A stretch of DNA of 64,000 nucleotides from Pedobacter hartonius (GTDB taxonomy: Bacteria; Bacteroidota; Bacteroidia; Sphingobacteriales; Sphingobacteriaceae). The stretch spans positions 62,001 through 126,000 of the forward strand of contig NZ_FNRA01000012.1 of assembly GCF_900107535.1 (NCBI RefSeq), given 5' to 3'. This document shows, piece after piece, positions 41,701-48,440 of this stretch. The translations under genes and the position numbers were made by a program. A model generated the notes under the pieces. That model saw only the letters and a program-made list of their open reading frames with translations, was not told where the DNA came from and did no database searches. How positions within the stretch are numbered: position 1 is the first letter of the stretch; each line of letters begins with the position of its first letter.

Positions 41701-42877
41701 CATGGCCCAGCGGGACAACCGTCAGGCCACTATCGGTAGCCAGCCAGGCAGCATGATCTTTATATAAAACACTTTTAATCCATCGCTTTTCTTGCTTAAA
41801 AGGCAAAAACTTAAATTTATATTGCTGCCTGTCAATCTTGGTAAGTCCTTCCATGGAGCAAATCCAAATGATCGCGTTTTCATCAAGAAACAAACCGCCA
41901 CGATCAAAACTTTTGAGCTCAGGAATTCGCTGCCATCTATTATCCAATGAATTAAACCAGTAAAAGTTATCATTACAGCCCAGCACCATAAGATGGTTCC
42001 CGATATCCAGAATTTTAAAAACACTGTATCTTCCTTTGTCTGGAGCAGCATAAGCTATAAATTTTTTACTGCTTACATCAAATTTGAATAAGCCCTTCCA
42101 ATACGTGCCTACCCAGATATTGCCGTCCTCTGCCATACACAGGCTCCATATATCATTAGGATTTTTTTCATCAGCAACATGGGGCTGCGGAAAATTCACA
42201 AACTTTTTAGTACCCTTATCAAACTTGCTGAGCCCCCCCGCCCAGCAACCCAGCCATAGGTTATTGGCCTGGTCTTCAACTATCGCATTAACTGATTGCC
42301 CCTTTATCGCATTTGGGTTTGAGGAATTGGGTTGAAAAATTTCAAAGCGCTGCTCTTTCTCCAAAAATCTGTTGAAACCATCATCTGTGCCTATCCAGAT
42401 ATTGTTATTTTTATCGGCCAGCAATGCCCAGATTTTGTTATTACTCAGCGAACCCGGAACTTGGTCCCGGTGATAAAAACGTTTAAATTTCCCGGTAAGC
42501 GGATCAAATAAATTGAGGCCATCCAAGGTGCCCACCCAGATACGGCCCTTTTTATCCTCGGTGATCACGTTAATATAATTGTTTGTTAAACTGCTGCTGT
42601 CACCCGGAATTTTTATAAAGGTCTTGAACTGATAACCATCAAATTTGCAGAGGCCGTTTTGAGTTCCTATCCACAAAAACCCGTTCCTGTCCTTAATGGT
42701 GCAGGTGGTATTTTTAGAAGGCAGGCCATCATTAATGCTATAGTTCTTTATGGCGAGGTGATGCAGGCTATCAAAATTACCGTCAGTAGGCGCAGTGAAT
42801 TGAGCATATCCTGCCTGTGTGGCAAAAAGCAGAACCACATATAAAATGATACTTAAAATGATACGAAGAAACCTCAT
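38729..42877 (-). CDS. Hybrid two-component system regulator (HTCS)
   Basis: 1382 residues, all functions in one chain. Signal peptide/TM (1-25). Two beta-propellers made of about 14 Reg_prop blades (about 45-690; repeated forms such as DKNNNIWIGTDDGFNRF and DGNTIWMGTGGGGLNRF). Y_Y_Y domain (about 690-765). TM helix (WAYMIYALVAGAVVYGCIVY). HisKA with SYFTHISHEFRTPLTLI. HATPase (NLLSNAFKF, DSGCGIP, GLGIGLYLV). Receiver with MLIVEDNSEIRAYI and DIIISDVMMPG. C-terminal AraC HTH (SHSNVYRKIKSISGQSANSFIRFIRLRKAAELF, GINDLKHFRQQFSKLFGLNPSEF). Such proteins bind a ligand in the periplasm and activate the adjacent susCD-type operon. Confidence 0.95.
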   Translation of the reverse strand: MRFLRIILSIILYVVLLFATQAGYAQFTAPTDGNFDSLHHLAIKNYSINDGLPSKNTTCTIKDRNGFLWIGTQNGLCKFDGYQFKTFIKIPGDSSSLTNNYINVITEDKKGRIWVGTLDGLNLFDPLTGKFKRFYHRDQVPGSLSNNKIWALLADKNNNIWIGTDDGFNRFLEKEQRFEIFQPNSSNPNAIKGQSVNAIVEDQANNLWLGCWAGGLSKFDKGTKKFVNFPQPHVADEKNPNDIWSLCMAEDGNIWVGTYWKGLFKFDVSSKKFIAYAAPDKGRYSVFKILDIGNHLMVLGCNDNFYWFNSLDNRWQRIPELKSFDRGGLFLDENAIIWICSMEGLTKIDRQQYKFKFLPFKQEKRWIKSVLYKDHAAWLATDSGLTVVPLGHGVSHSFLHSYNRQSISNNAVNRLYLDSQHKLWDVTERGFDEYDERYGKFIRHTHHSGLGGLFNEDVFWDILEIKPGEYGLATDAGFKIYHRDSETFTHYFNQKRKPYSLSNNQVYCLAKDGNTIWMGTGGGGLNRFDCSSRRFYNYVANDNVRGSMSNNYVHQVFIDSRKDVWVCTQDGLNKYNRKSDSFQVYSKANGFASNVFKQMVEDKIGNLWIITETGLSCLNPRTMQIANFDEGDGILANAVICKTDMGQILLAGNKGLVFFDPLSIKYNKTPPPVYFSSLQIFNKPVEPNETAALRVPVQNAREIVLNYSQSVFSIEYVALNYTHTEKNRYAYMLEGFDQNWNYVGGQRKATYTNLSPGTYTFRVKASNNDGVWNKTGKSLTIVIRVPWYLSCWAYMIYALVAGAVVYGCIVYNNRHDRLQFEIRLTKIEAEKEKELHEKKLSYFTHISHEFRTPLTLIISPLEEILLHGGSPIDQQKLNTINRNARRLLSLVDQLLLFRKSEAGGDELKLAKINIVDLSREVSLCFRYQASRASIDFEYVCHDDDIEIIADQEKIEIVLFNLLSNAFKFTPSGGRIVMSVCRSADRVWIEVRDSGCGIPSRAGDKLYRKYYQEYQPDTSSKAGLGIGLYLVKNYTEQHGGEVSYDSKPGNGTVFKLDLPVGHGHFNPDTVKTDHLQRSVLFNELMEDRAVMESAPVPNVPAPGDTDITSDFKSMLIVEDNSEIRAYIKQVFIADHLVYEADNGLSGLKMVAELMPDIIISDVMMPGISGVELCTRIKEDPNLCHIPVILLTAITSPEIKLKGIEGGADDYISKPFEKDMLIARVKGLLKTRNNLQQYFFNEITLKPNDLKISQEYKEFLEKCISIVEQHLGDRDFSIKVLAAGVCMSHSNVYRKIKSISGQSANSFIRFIRLRKAAELFLTTDSTVAETAYKVGINDLKHFRQQFSKLFGLNPSEFIKKYRKPFHNDQRVKVSVFKKAERVLV

Positions 42878-42956
42878 AGGAGTAAATACAAAATTAAGAC
42901 TTGCCTTACTTCATCGGGTTACTATAGCATTATCAATATATTAATTCTCGTTACAC

Positions 42957-43604
42957 TTATATGATGCCGCTCTTCACGGCAAACATGACCAGCCCGGCGG
43001 TATTGCGTACGCCTATCTTCTCAATCAGGCGCTGCCTGATGCCTTCCACAGAGCGCGGGCTTAAAAACAATTCCGAGCCAATTTCAGCGGCTGTTTTTTC
43101 ATTACATATCATTTTGATCACATCCAGCTCCCGTTCTGAAAACAAGACATCCTGGTTGAAGGAGGGTTTAAAATTACCTTTGATCACCAGTTTTTTTAAG
43201 AGTGCATTGTTTACGATATCGTTAAAATAGTAACCGTTTTCATGAACCGCATAAATGGCTTTCCGGATCTCCTTGGCGTCTGCATTTTTCAGCAGGTAAC
43301 CATTTGCACCGTTCTCCATTAAATGGATGATAAACTTGTCATCATCATACATCGTTACAGCGAGGATCCTGATGTGTTCATACTTTCTCCTGATCTGCCT
43401 GGTGGCTTCCATGCCGTCCATGACCGGCATTTTCAGGTCCATAAGAATTACATCCGGCTGCTTTTTATCCAGTTCACTGAGCAGCTCTTCGCCGTTACCG
43501 GCCTCCAGCATCACTTCAAGGTTCTTGTCACGGTTGAGGCCGGCTTTGATCCCATCTCTGAATATAGCGTAGTCGTCGGCTATGGCAATTTTTATTTTTT
43601 CCAT
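42957..43604 (-). CDS. NarL/FixJ family response regulator
   Basis: 215 residues. The receiver has KIKIAIADDYAIF, phospho-Asp in DVILMDLKMPVMDG (about residue 55), Thr in RILAVTMYDDD and Lys in GYLLKNADAKEIRKAI. The LuxR-type HTH (about 148-210) has FSERELDVIKMICNEKTAAEIGSELFLSPRSVEGIRQRLIEKIGVRNTAGLVMFAVKSGII. It follows its kinase gene by 2 bp and is the last gene of a four-gene operon. The operon promoter carries a 12-bp palindrome, a plausible site for this regulator. Confidence 0.94.
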   Translation of the reverse strand: MEKIKIAIADDYAIFRDGIKAGLNRDKNLEVMLEAGNGEELLSELDKKQPDVILMDLKMPVMDGMEATRQIRRKYEHIRILAVTMYDDDKFIIHLMENGANGYLLKNADAKEIRKAIYAVHENGYYFNDIVNNALLKKLVIKGNFKPSFNQDVLFSERELDVIKMICNEKTAAEIGSELFLSPRSVEGIRQRLIEKIGVRNTAGLVMFAVKSGII

Positions 43605-43606
43605 TG

Positions 43607-44410
43607 TTATCCATCGGTTGTAGGAACATAAATATCAATATAATAACCGTCATTATTGAAATAAAATTTAAGGCTACCTTTAAGTAAAATCACCCTGTTC
43701 TGAATGTTTTTTAAGCCAAGCCCCTGCTTACGGAATTGTAATTCTTCATAATGTTCCTGTGTAAGGCCAAAGCCATTGTGTGAGATGGTCAGCGTCAGTG
43801 ATTTGATCAGGTAGACCGACTTGATATGCACTTTATTTGCACTGGCATGTTTGACAATGTTATTGATAAACTCCTGTAACATCCTGTAGATGCTGATGTC
43901 GTTCTGAGTGGCATGCTGAGGGTAGCTGTGATCAAGATCTGTGGTCATCCGTATTACTGATTCGTGGCTGATGGAACCGGCAAAATGTTCAATCGCTTCA
44001 TTGAGCCCGAACTCCTGCAGGATACTGGAATGCAGGCTATGGGAAATTTCCCGCACCTTTTGTATGGCCTCATCGAGCAGCTCCTTCCCTTTCTCGTGTA
44101 AATACCTGCTGGACATATCATATTCTTCGATTTTGACACTGTGGAAATGCAGTTTTGCAGAGGAAAGGTAAGTCCCCACATCGTCATGCAGCTCTCCGGC
44201 AATACGGTGCCTTTCAATTTCCTCGCTGCGTACTGCTGCTTCGATCAGCTGATCCTTTTGTTCGTCGCGCAGGGCCTGAAGCGCATTCTGGTACTGCAGC
44301 TTTTTGCGCTGCGTGAAGATAAAGATAAGCAGAATGCTGATAAACAGCATCAGCATTGCTGCAATGCCTACTACGAGTAAAAGTGTAAAATTGTTATTTG
44401 TCGGAATCAT
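43607..44410 (-). CDS. NarL-type sensor histidine kinase (HisKA_3)
   Basis: 267 residues. One N-terminal TM helix (FTLLLVVGIAAMLMLFISILLIFIF, 8-32) is followed directly by a coiled coil and the HisKA_3 dimerisation domain (EEIERHRIAGELHDDVGTYLSSAKLHF, phospho-His in ELHDD). The HATPase has YRMLQEFINNIVKHASANKV and GLGLKNIQNRVILLKGSL. There is no extracytoplasmic sensor domain, so signal input may come from the multi-pass membrane protein encoded just upstream, whose gene overlaps by 17 bp. Confidence 0.92.
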   Translation of the reverse strand: MIPTNNNFTLLLVVGIAAMLMLFISILLIFIFTQRKKLQYQNALQALRDEQKDQLIEAAVRSEEIERHRIAGELHDDVGTYLSSAKLHFHSVKIEEYDMSSRYLHEKGKELLDEAIQKVREISHSLHSSILQEFGLNEAIEHFAGSISHESVIRMTTDLDHSYPQHATQNDISIYRMLQEFINNIVKHASANKVHIKSVYLIKSLTLTISHNGFGLTQEHYEELQFRKQGLGLKNIQNRVILLKGSLKFYFNNDGYYIDIYVPTTDG

Positions 44411-45056
44411 AAAGCCCTTTCGCTATAAACACATTGAAAATCACAAACGATATATTATGAAAGCTCCATAGGCTGATGGCAAAATATTGCAGCCTGACAG
44501 TTAATTCATTATATAAAAGAAAAATAAAGAAGTTAAAGGTCACGTAGATACCCAGGCCCGTAACGATCCAGAAGTCGGCATTAAAAATTTTGACCTCCAC
44601 GTTGTCATTAATTTTAAAAAGGTAATACTGCAGACAATAGAACAACAGTAAAATAGCCTCCACAGATAAAAGCCTGCTGCTGAACTTCCAGTAATCAAAA
44701 AAACTCTCAAAAAACCAGAAATTGATAAGGACGAAAAGAATAAAGAAAACCGGAATGAGTTTCTTGATATGGACGAGAAATGGCTGATTAAGCCTTATAA
44801 AGAATAAGCTAAACAATAGAAAACGAATGATGGAGTGAATGTTATAGAGATAATTATTTGAATTCTGCGTCTCCGTCAGCAGGTGCCTGAATTTCCAGGT
44901 AAGATCAGTTGCCAGGTTAATTAACAGGGCAATCCAAACATAAAAAACAACCGGCTTCAGCACAGCCGGTTGTTTTTTTGTCAGCAATATAGTCAGAGGG
45001 ATGAGCAATGACCATACTTCAGACCAGTCGATGATCATCTGAAAGATTTTCAGCAT
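44394..45056 (-). CDS. Multi-pass membrane protein of kinase operon, unknown
   Basis: 220 residues, strongly hydrophobic and Phe-rich, with about six or seven membrane helices (for example WSLLIPLTILL, FYVWIALLINLATDLTW, IIRFLLFSLFFIRL, LIPVFFILFVLINFWFF, LLSVEAILLLFYCLQYYLF, FWIVTGLGIYVTFNFFIFLLY, IALWSF-like end). The family is not recognised. It overlaps the kinase gene by 17 bp and the upstream gene by 1 bp, so it is firmly part of the operon. A role as the membrane sensor of the single-helix kinase is an inference from this coupling and from the missing sensor domain in the kinase. Confidence 0.82.
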   Translation of the reverse strand: MLKIFQMIIDWSEVWSLLIPLTILLTKKQPAVLKPVVFYVWIALLINLATDLTWKFRHLLTETQNSNNYLYNIHSIIRFLLFSLFFIRLNQPFLVHIKKLIPVFFILFVLINFWFFESFFDYWKFSSRLLSVEAILLLFYCLQYYLFKINDNVEVKIFNADFWIVTGLGIYVTFNFFIFLLYNELTVRLQYFAISLWSFHNISFVIFNVFIAKGLYDSDK

Positions 45057-45568
45057 TAAGCAACGGCAGACTGTTCCTGCAATGTGGCTGGTGGTGACGG
45101 ATTGGTGGTATCTATAATAGAACCATTTCCCGGCAATGGGCTTTCTTCGCCGCCACGTCTGGTATAAGCCACAATATCATAATAAACATGGCCCGAGTTA
45201 TTTACGTTGGGTACAAAGACCAGAAATTCAGGTTTGTCGCCATTTGGCCCCATGCTGTTGATCAGGGCCTGCATACTATTCAGGGAGAGGATATTATTGC
45301 TCATCATCAAAGGCCCGCCTGCTTCCAGTGCATTGCTGTTATAGACCTCCAGCGTATCGTAATAATCGCTGTAACGCGCTTCCACAGGATCTTTACTATC
45401 CATATGTGCATACGCGATCAATTGTATCGGCTTATCTTCATCAGCCGTGTTCGGGAAATAATAAGTAAATACAAAATTATCTATACCGGGAGAATTGTTA
45501 ATCATCTCCCTGATATCACTTACTTCGTATTTTAACCAGTAAAATTTAAGTGTTTGAATGTCTTTCAT
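45056..45568 (-). CDS. Cytosolic protein heading the kinase operon, unknown
   Basis: 170 residues, no signal peptide or membrane helix. MKDIQTLKFYWLKYEVSDIREMINNSPGIDNFVFTYYFPNTADEDKPIQLIAYAHMDSKDP begins a probably mixed alpha/beta domain. The C-terminus (about 145-170) is Pro/Ser/Gly-rich and likely disordered. A Shine-Dalgarno-like AAAGGA is 10 bases upstream. The gene starts about 37 bp after a perfect -7 box and shares a 1-bp overlap with the membrane-protein gene. The family is unrecognised. Its place at the head of a signalling operon suggests that it is a sensor accessory or an output of the system. Confidence 0.75.
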   Translation of the reverse strand: MKDIQTLKFYWLKYEVSDIREMINNSPGIDNFVFTYYFPNTADEDKPIQLIAYAHMDSKDPVEARYSDYYDTLEVYNSNALEAGGPLMMSNNILSLNSMQALINSMGPNGDKPEFLVFVPNVNNSGHVYYDIVAYTRRGGEESPLPGNGSIIDTTNPSPPATLQEQSAVA

Positions 45569-45604
45569 GTGATCAGGTCCTTTAAATTAGATTGTTGTAC
45601 AAAG

Positions 45605-45648
45605 CAAATATATCTATTGAAAACGGGAATAATATGCGTAGATCTACG
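45605..45648 (-). promoter_or_regulatory. Promoter of kinase operon with CGTAGATCTACG palindrome
   Basis: TATATTTG on the minus strand (45605-45612) is a perfect TAnnTTTG. The 12-bp perfect palindrome CGTAGATCTACG (45637-45648) ends 24 bp upstream of it. No TTG is seen at the -33 position, which fits an activator-dependent promoter. Partial copies (CTACGCAG near 45689, ACGTAGAAA near 45728) lie further upstream. Confidence 0.6.
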
Positions 45649-45873
45649 TATATTTATTATAAAGTATTACTACGCAGCTAAATTATCAAAGCGCCGGGCT
45701 GAGTCTCTGCCGATCTGAGCAACTTTTTACGTAGAAACATCTATTTTCCAATTCAGTAAACTAAACAGCAAAGATTTTTGCTTAATCGATTTTTCTTTGA
45801 TTTTAATGGGTTACCTTTTCTAATTCCCTGTATTAAGCTGTAGACAAAACTTGTATCAAAAAAAAGAATTAAT
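45649..45873. other. Intergenic region between divergent kinase operon and small lipoprotein gene
   Basis: AT-rich sequence with two partial CTACG/CGTAG elements. I see no gene. A minus-strand frame at 45753-46058 is antisense to the lipoprotein gene and was rejected. Confidence 0.5.
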
Positions 45874-46071
45874 ATGAAAAACGTATTCAAATTTGGCTTT
45901 TTAGCCTTCGCGATCTCTTTATCAGTTGCAGCTTGTAGCTCTGAGAAAAAAACAGAAACTACTGATTCTACAACTACTACAACAGATTCTACAATGTCTA
46001 CTATGGACACTGCGGCTAAAGATTCAGCTGTAATGGACACTACTGTTAAAGACACCACGAAAAAAATGTAA
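45874..46071 (+). CDS. Small Thr/Ser/Asp-rich lipoprotein
   Basis: 65 residues. MKNVFKFGFLAFAISLSVAACSS is a lipoprotein signal (Cys21). The mature 45 residues are low-complexity (DSTTTTTDSTMSTMDTAAKDSAVMDTTVKDTT), with repeated DST/DTT units and no hydrophobic core, so the chain is likely extended and disordered. Its own strong terminator follows. Such short lipoproteins are common in Sphingobacteriaceae and have no known function. It could be a target for O-glycosylation given the many D-S/T pairs (inference). Confidence 0.72.
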   Translation: MKNVFKFGFLAFAISLSVAACSSEKKTETTDSTTTTTDSTMSTMDTAAKDSAVMDTTVKDTTKKM

Positions 46072-46090
46072 TTCCAGCTATCAAGCTTAT

Positions 46091-46131
46091 AAAAAGCGCC
46101 TGATCACTTTGTAGTGGCCAGGCGCTTTTTT
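46091..46131. terminator. Terminator between small lipoprotein and SGNH genes
   Basis: AAAAAGCGCCTG (46091-46102) pairs with CAGGCGCTTTTT (46119-46130). A/T-runs on both sides make it usable from both directions for the convergent genes. Confidence 0.88.
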
Positions 46132-46161
46132 ATGGGTGATGATTTGCCCGGTAATGTGCTG

Positions 46162-47478
46162 TCAGTTCAGCATTTTAATTCCGCGGAACTTTGAAATATC
46201 GGTCAGTGGTACGTTTGCCGAATATTTTTGATTGATCGCCCTGATGATCCCGTTTGCCACAAGCGCATAACCCCTGGGTGTTAAATGTATCCCGTCCAGT
46301 CCGAAAAGGTTACCTGTGATAAACGTATTGCTAAACTTTACGCCATTCTCCGTCACCCCGTCAGCATCGGCAATGTCATTAAATACATTAAAGGCGTCAT
46401 ATAAAGCGAGGTTTTTAGCCTGCGCTACTAACCTGATCGTGTTATTATAGGAATCAGTAAAGTCTTTAATGATTGGAATCTCATCCTTATCCAGCACAAA
46501 CCTGTTCTCTATAGGGTTTGCAGGATCTAAACCGTAGGGCTGGCCTGCGCTATTGGGAACACCCAGAAGATTTGCCGACCCGAAATTCAGCGTAAACAGG
46601 TCTTCTGCCGTAGCCGCTCTGGTAACCGATTTTCCCGTTTGAACAAAAAGGTCTTTTACCTGGGGCGCAGTAACCTGAACAGCTTTCAGCAGGGACTGAA
46701 GGGTCACCGTAGTAAGAAAGGCCGTTTTTGTAATATCCGGAATAGTAGAGACCACTCCTTTTGCGCCTTTTGCAGTAAGCCTGTCAGTCACCTGATTATA
46801 CAGCGTACTAAACGTAGCCTTATCTGTAGGAAAGTCTGCGGGTGTTGATGCACCCCTGGCTGCATACAGCAGGACATCGTTATTGCCTAACCAGCAGGTG
46901 AAAAAGCTAAATGGTTTATCAGTGATAAAGTCAATGTATGGTTTTGTATTTGCAGGCGGATTTTCTGGTAGTAAGCGTTCGTAGAACTCGTTAATGTTGC
47001 CGAATGAAGGAGAATTAATATCTGAAAGCCTGATATTCGAGATGCCGTAGTTATTCAGCGGCCCGGTGTATTTCGTCAGCAAGTTGATCGTGCTTCCGTC
47101 TGGCAAGGTAAATTGGCCACGGATGGCAAGGTCTGTAGTTACCTCTTTAATAATAGGCGTGCCATCCGGATTAGATCCGGCGAGGGCGAGGAAGCCCGTT
47201 CCGTTTTCCTGACCGGCGTTAAAAAATGCCGAAGAGAAGTCGCGCCCGCCTGCGGTTTTCAGTTGCGCCGCCAGAATCTGCGGGTAAGAATTCTGCTGAC
47301 TTTCCAGATATTGCCCGCCATCTCCCTGGCCGCCAGTTAAAGAGTTGCCTACAGCAATGTAAGTGGAAAAATCTGCTTTTCCCGCTGATGGATAACCGGG
47401 ATGATGTGATGAATTACACGATGCGAGAGCAGCAATAGCCATCATGGTGTAAATTGAGGGTAAAAAATTTCGTTTCAT
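46162..47478 (-). CDS. SGNH/GDSL-like hydrolase lipoprotein
   Basis: 438 residues with a lipoprotein signal (IYTMMAIAALASCNSS; Cys20). SGNH blocks: YIAVGNSLTGGQGDGG (block I Ser in GNSLT), FTCWLGNNDVLLYA (block III Asn) and GLDGIHLTPRGYALVANGII (block V Asp/His). It is longer than typical GDSL enzymes, with inserted segments around 90-190 and 260-330. It is probably surface-exposed or periplasmic and acts on an ester of lipid or glycan. It is transcribed away from the gene at 47804. Confidence 0.86.
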   Translation of the reverse strand: MKRNFLPSIYTMMAIAALASCNSSHHPGYPSAGKADFSTYIAVGNSLTGGQGDGGQYLESQQNSYPQILAAQLKTAGGRDFSSAFFNAGQENGTGFLALAGSNPDGTPIIKEVTTDLAIRGQFTLPDGSTINLLTKYTGPLNNYGISNIRLSDINSPSFGNINEFYERLLPENPPANTKPYIDFITDKPFSFFTCWLGNNDVLLYAARGASTPADFPTDKATFSTLYNQVTDRLTAKGAKGVVSTIPDITKTAFLTTVTLQSLLKAVQVTAPQVKDLFVQTGKSVTRAATAEDLFTLNFGSANLLGVPNSAGQPYGLDPANPIENRFVLDKDEIPIIKDFTDSYNNTIRLVAQAKNLALYDAFNVFNDIADADGVTENGVKFSNTFITGNLFGLDGIHLTPRGYALVANGIIRAINQKYSANVPLTDISKFRGIKMLN

Positions 47479-47803
47479 AAATAAAATAATTTTTGTGTGG
47501 GGTGATTTCTTAATTACTATGAAACGTATCTTCCGAATAGAATATTATCTGAAATTACATTTGTTTTCCTTAAATGATATTTTATGAATTGTATGATATT
47601 TTATTAAAATAATAATATTCTATAATATAAATCTATTCGTCGTGTATTCCTGACTGTATCTGTAAAATAATTGTCCCTGCATCAGCCCGTAACTGATATT
47701 TTTCAATTTATTTTAAACACTGAAACTATTGCAGATTATTTTATAAATTGCGCTTATAAATGGCCACAGGCACATGAGCATTACTTTTACTAATCAAATC
47801 ACA
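47479..47803. repeat. AT-rich intergenic region with inverted and direct repeats
   Basis: ATAGAATATTAT (47537-47548) and ATAATATTCTAT (47612-47623) are perfect inverted arms. Between them ATGATATTTTAT occurs twice with a 19-bp period (47574-47585, 47593-47604). The region lies between divergent genes and probably holds both promoters; no gene is seen. Confidence 0.45.
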
Positions 47804-48265
47804 ATGAAACGATACACTTTAATTCTGTCGATGATTTTCGGTACGGTATTTTTTGCGGCAGCGCAACCAAAAACACCAACAGCTACCGAACTGACCAACA
47901 AAAACATGGACGCTATGGATAAAAAGGTGAAGATGAATCCAACACAACGGAACATCATCTATAATTATACAATGGACATGTATAAAGAACAACTGGAACT
48001 GACTAAAAAGCAACAGGCCGGAGGTTTTAATGACGATGACATCGCCAGGTTCTACAAACGCCAGAACCAAACCACTGCGAACATCAGGAATATCTTAAAG
48101 GGCGACCAGCAAACGGATTATGATAATTTTTTAGAAGAGCAGTTACGTGGAGGCAACAAGAAAAAGAAGAAAAAACACAGCAAGGATGAAGAGGAAGAAG
48201 TAGTTACCGGTATTTCAGGGCTCAAACTGCCTGCCAATGCAATACCGCCAAACGGTAATCCTTAA
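47804..48265 (+). CDS. Exported small helical protein, unknown
   Basis: 153 residues from the ATG at 47804 (MKRYTLILSMIFGTVFFAAAQPKT, signal peptide); the upstream ATG at 47774 would bury the signal. The mature part (about 25-110) is helical and Gln/Lys-rich (LTNKNMDAMDKKVKMNPTQRNIIYNYTMDMYKEQLELTKKQQ, TANIRNILKGDQQTDYDNFLEEQL), similar to small periplasmic LTXXQ-like helical proteins. It is followed by a Lys/Glu stretch (KKKKKHSKDEEEEV). Its function is unknown. A terminator follows. Confidence 0.75.
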   Translation: MKRYTLILSMIFGTVFFAAAQPKTPTATELTNKNMDAMDKKVKMNPTQRNIIYNYTMDMYKEQLELTKKQQAGGFNDDDIARFYKRQNQTTANIRNILKGDQQTDYDNFLEEQLRGGNKKKKKKHSKDEEEEVVTGISGLKLPANAIPPNGNP

Positions 48266-48289
48266 TATTTTCTAAATAGATTCCATCAC

Positions 48290-48324
48290 AAAAAAGCAAA
48301 TGGCCAAAAACCGTTTGCTTTTTT
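48290..48324 (+). terminator. Rho-independent terminator
   Basis: AAAAAGCAAATGG (48291-48303) pairs with CCGTTTGCTTTTTT (one G-U) around CCAAAAA, 26 bp after the stop at 48265. Confidence 0.85.
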
Positions 48325-48359
48325 ATTACCTAGGATTTTCTATTTTACTTTTTAGCGGA

Positions 48360-48383
48360 TATATCCCCATTTATGGGGATATA
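48360..48383. promoter_or_regulatory. Palindrome TATATCCCC-N6-GGGGATATA upstream of MFS gene
   Basis: Perfect 9-bp arms (48360-48368, 48375-48383) around ATTTAT, 57 bp before the MFS start codon. There is no T-run, so an operator or 5' leader hairpin is more likely than a terminator. Confidence 0.5.
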
Positions 48384-48440
48384 ATTCATCTTTATCGGGT
48401 ATTTAAAAAAAGTTTCCATAGCTGTTGATTTATAATAATC

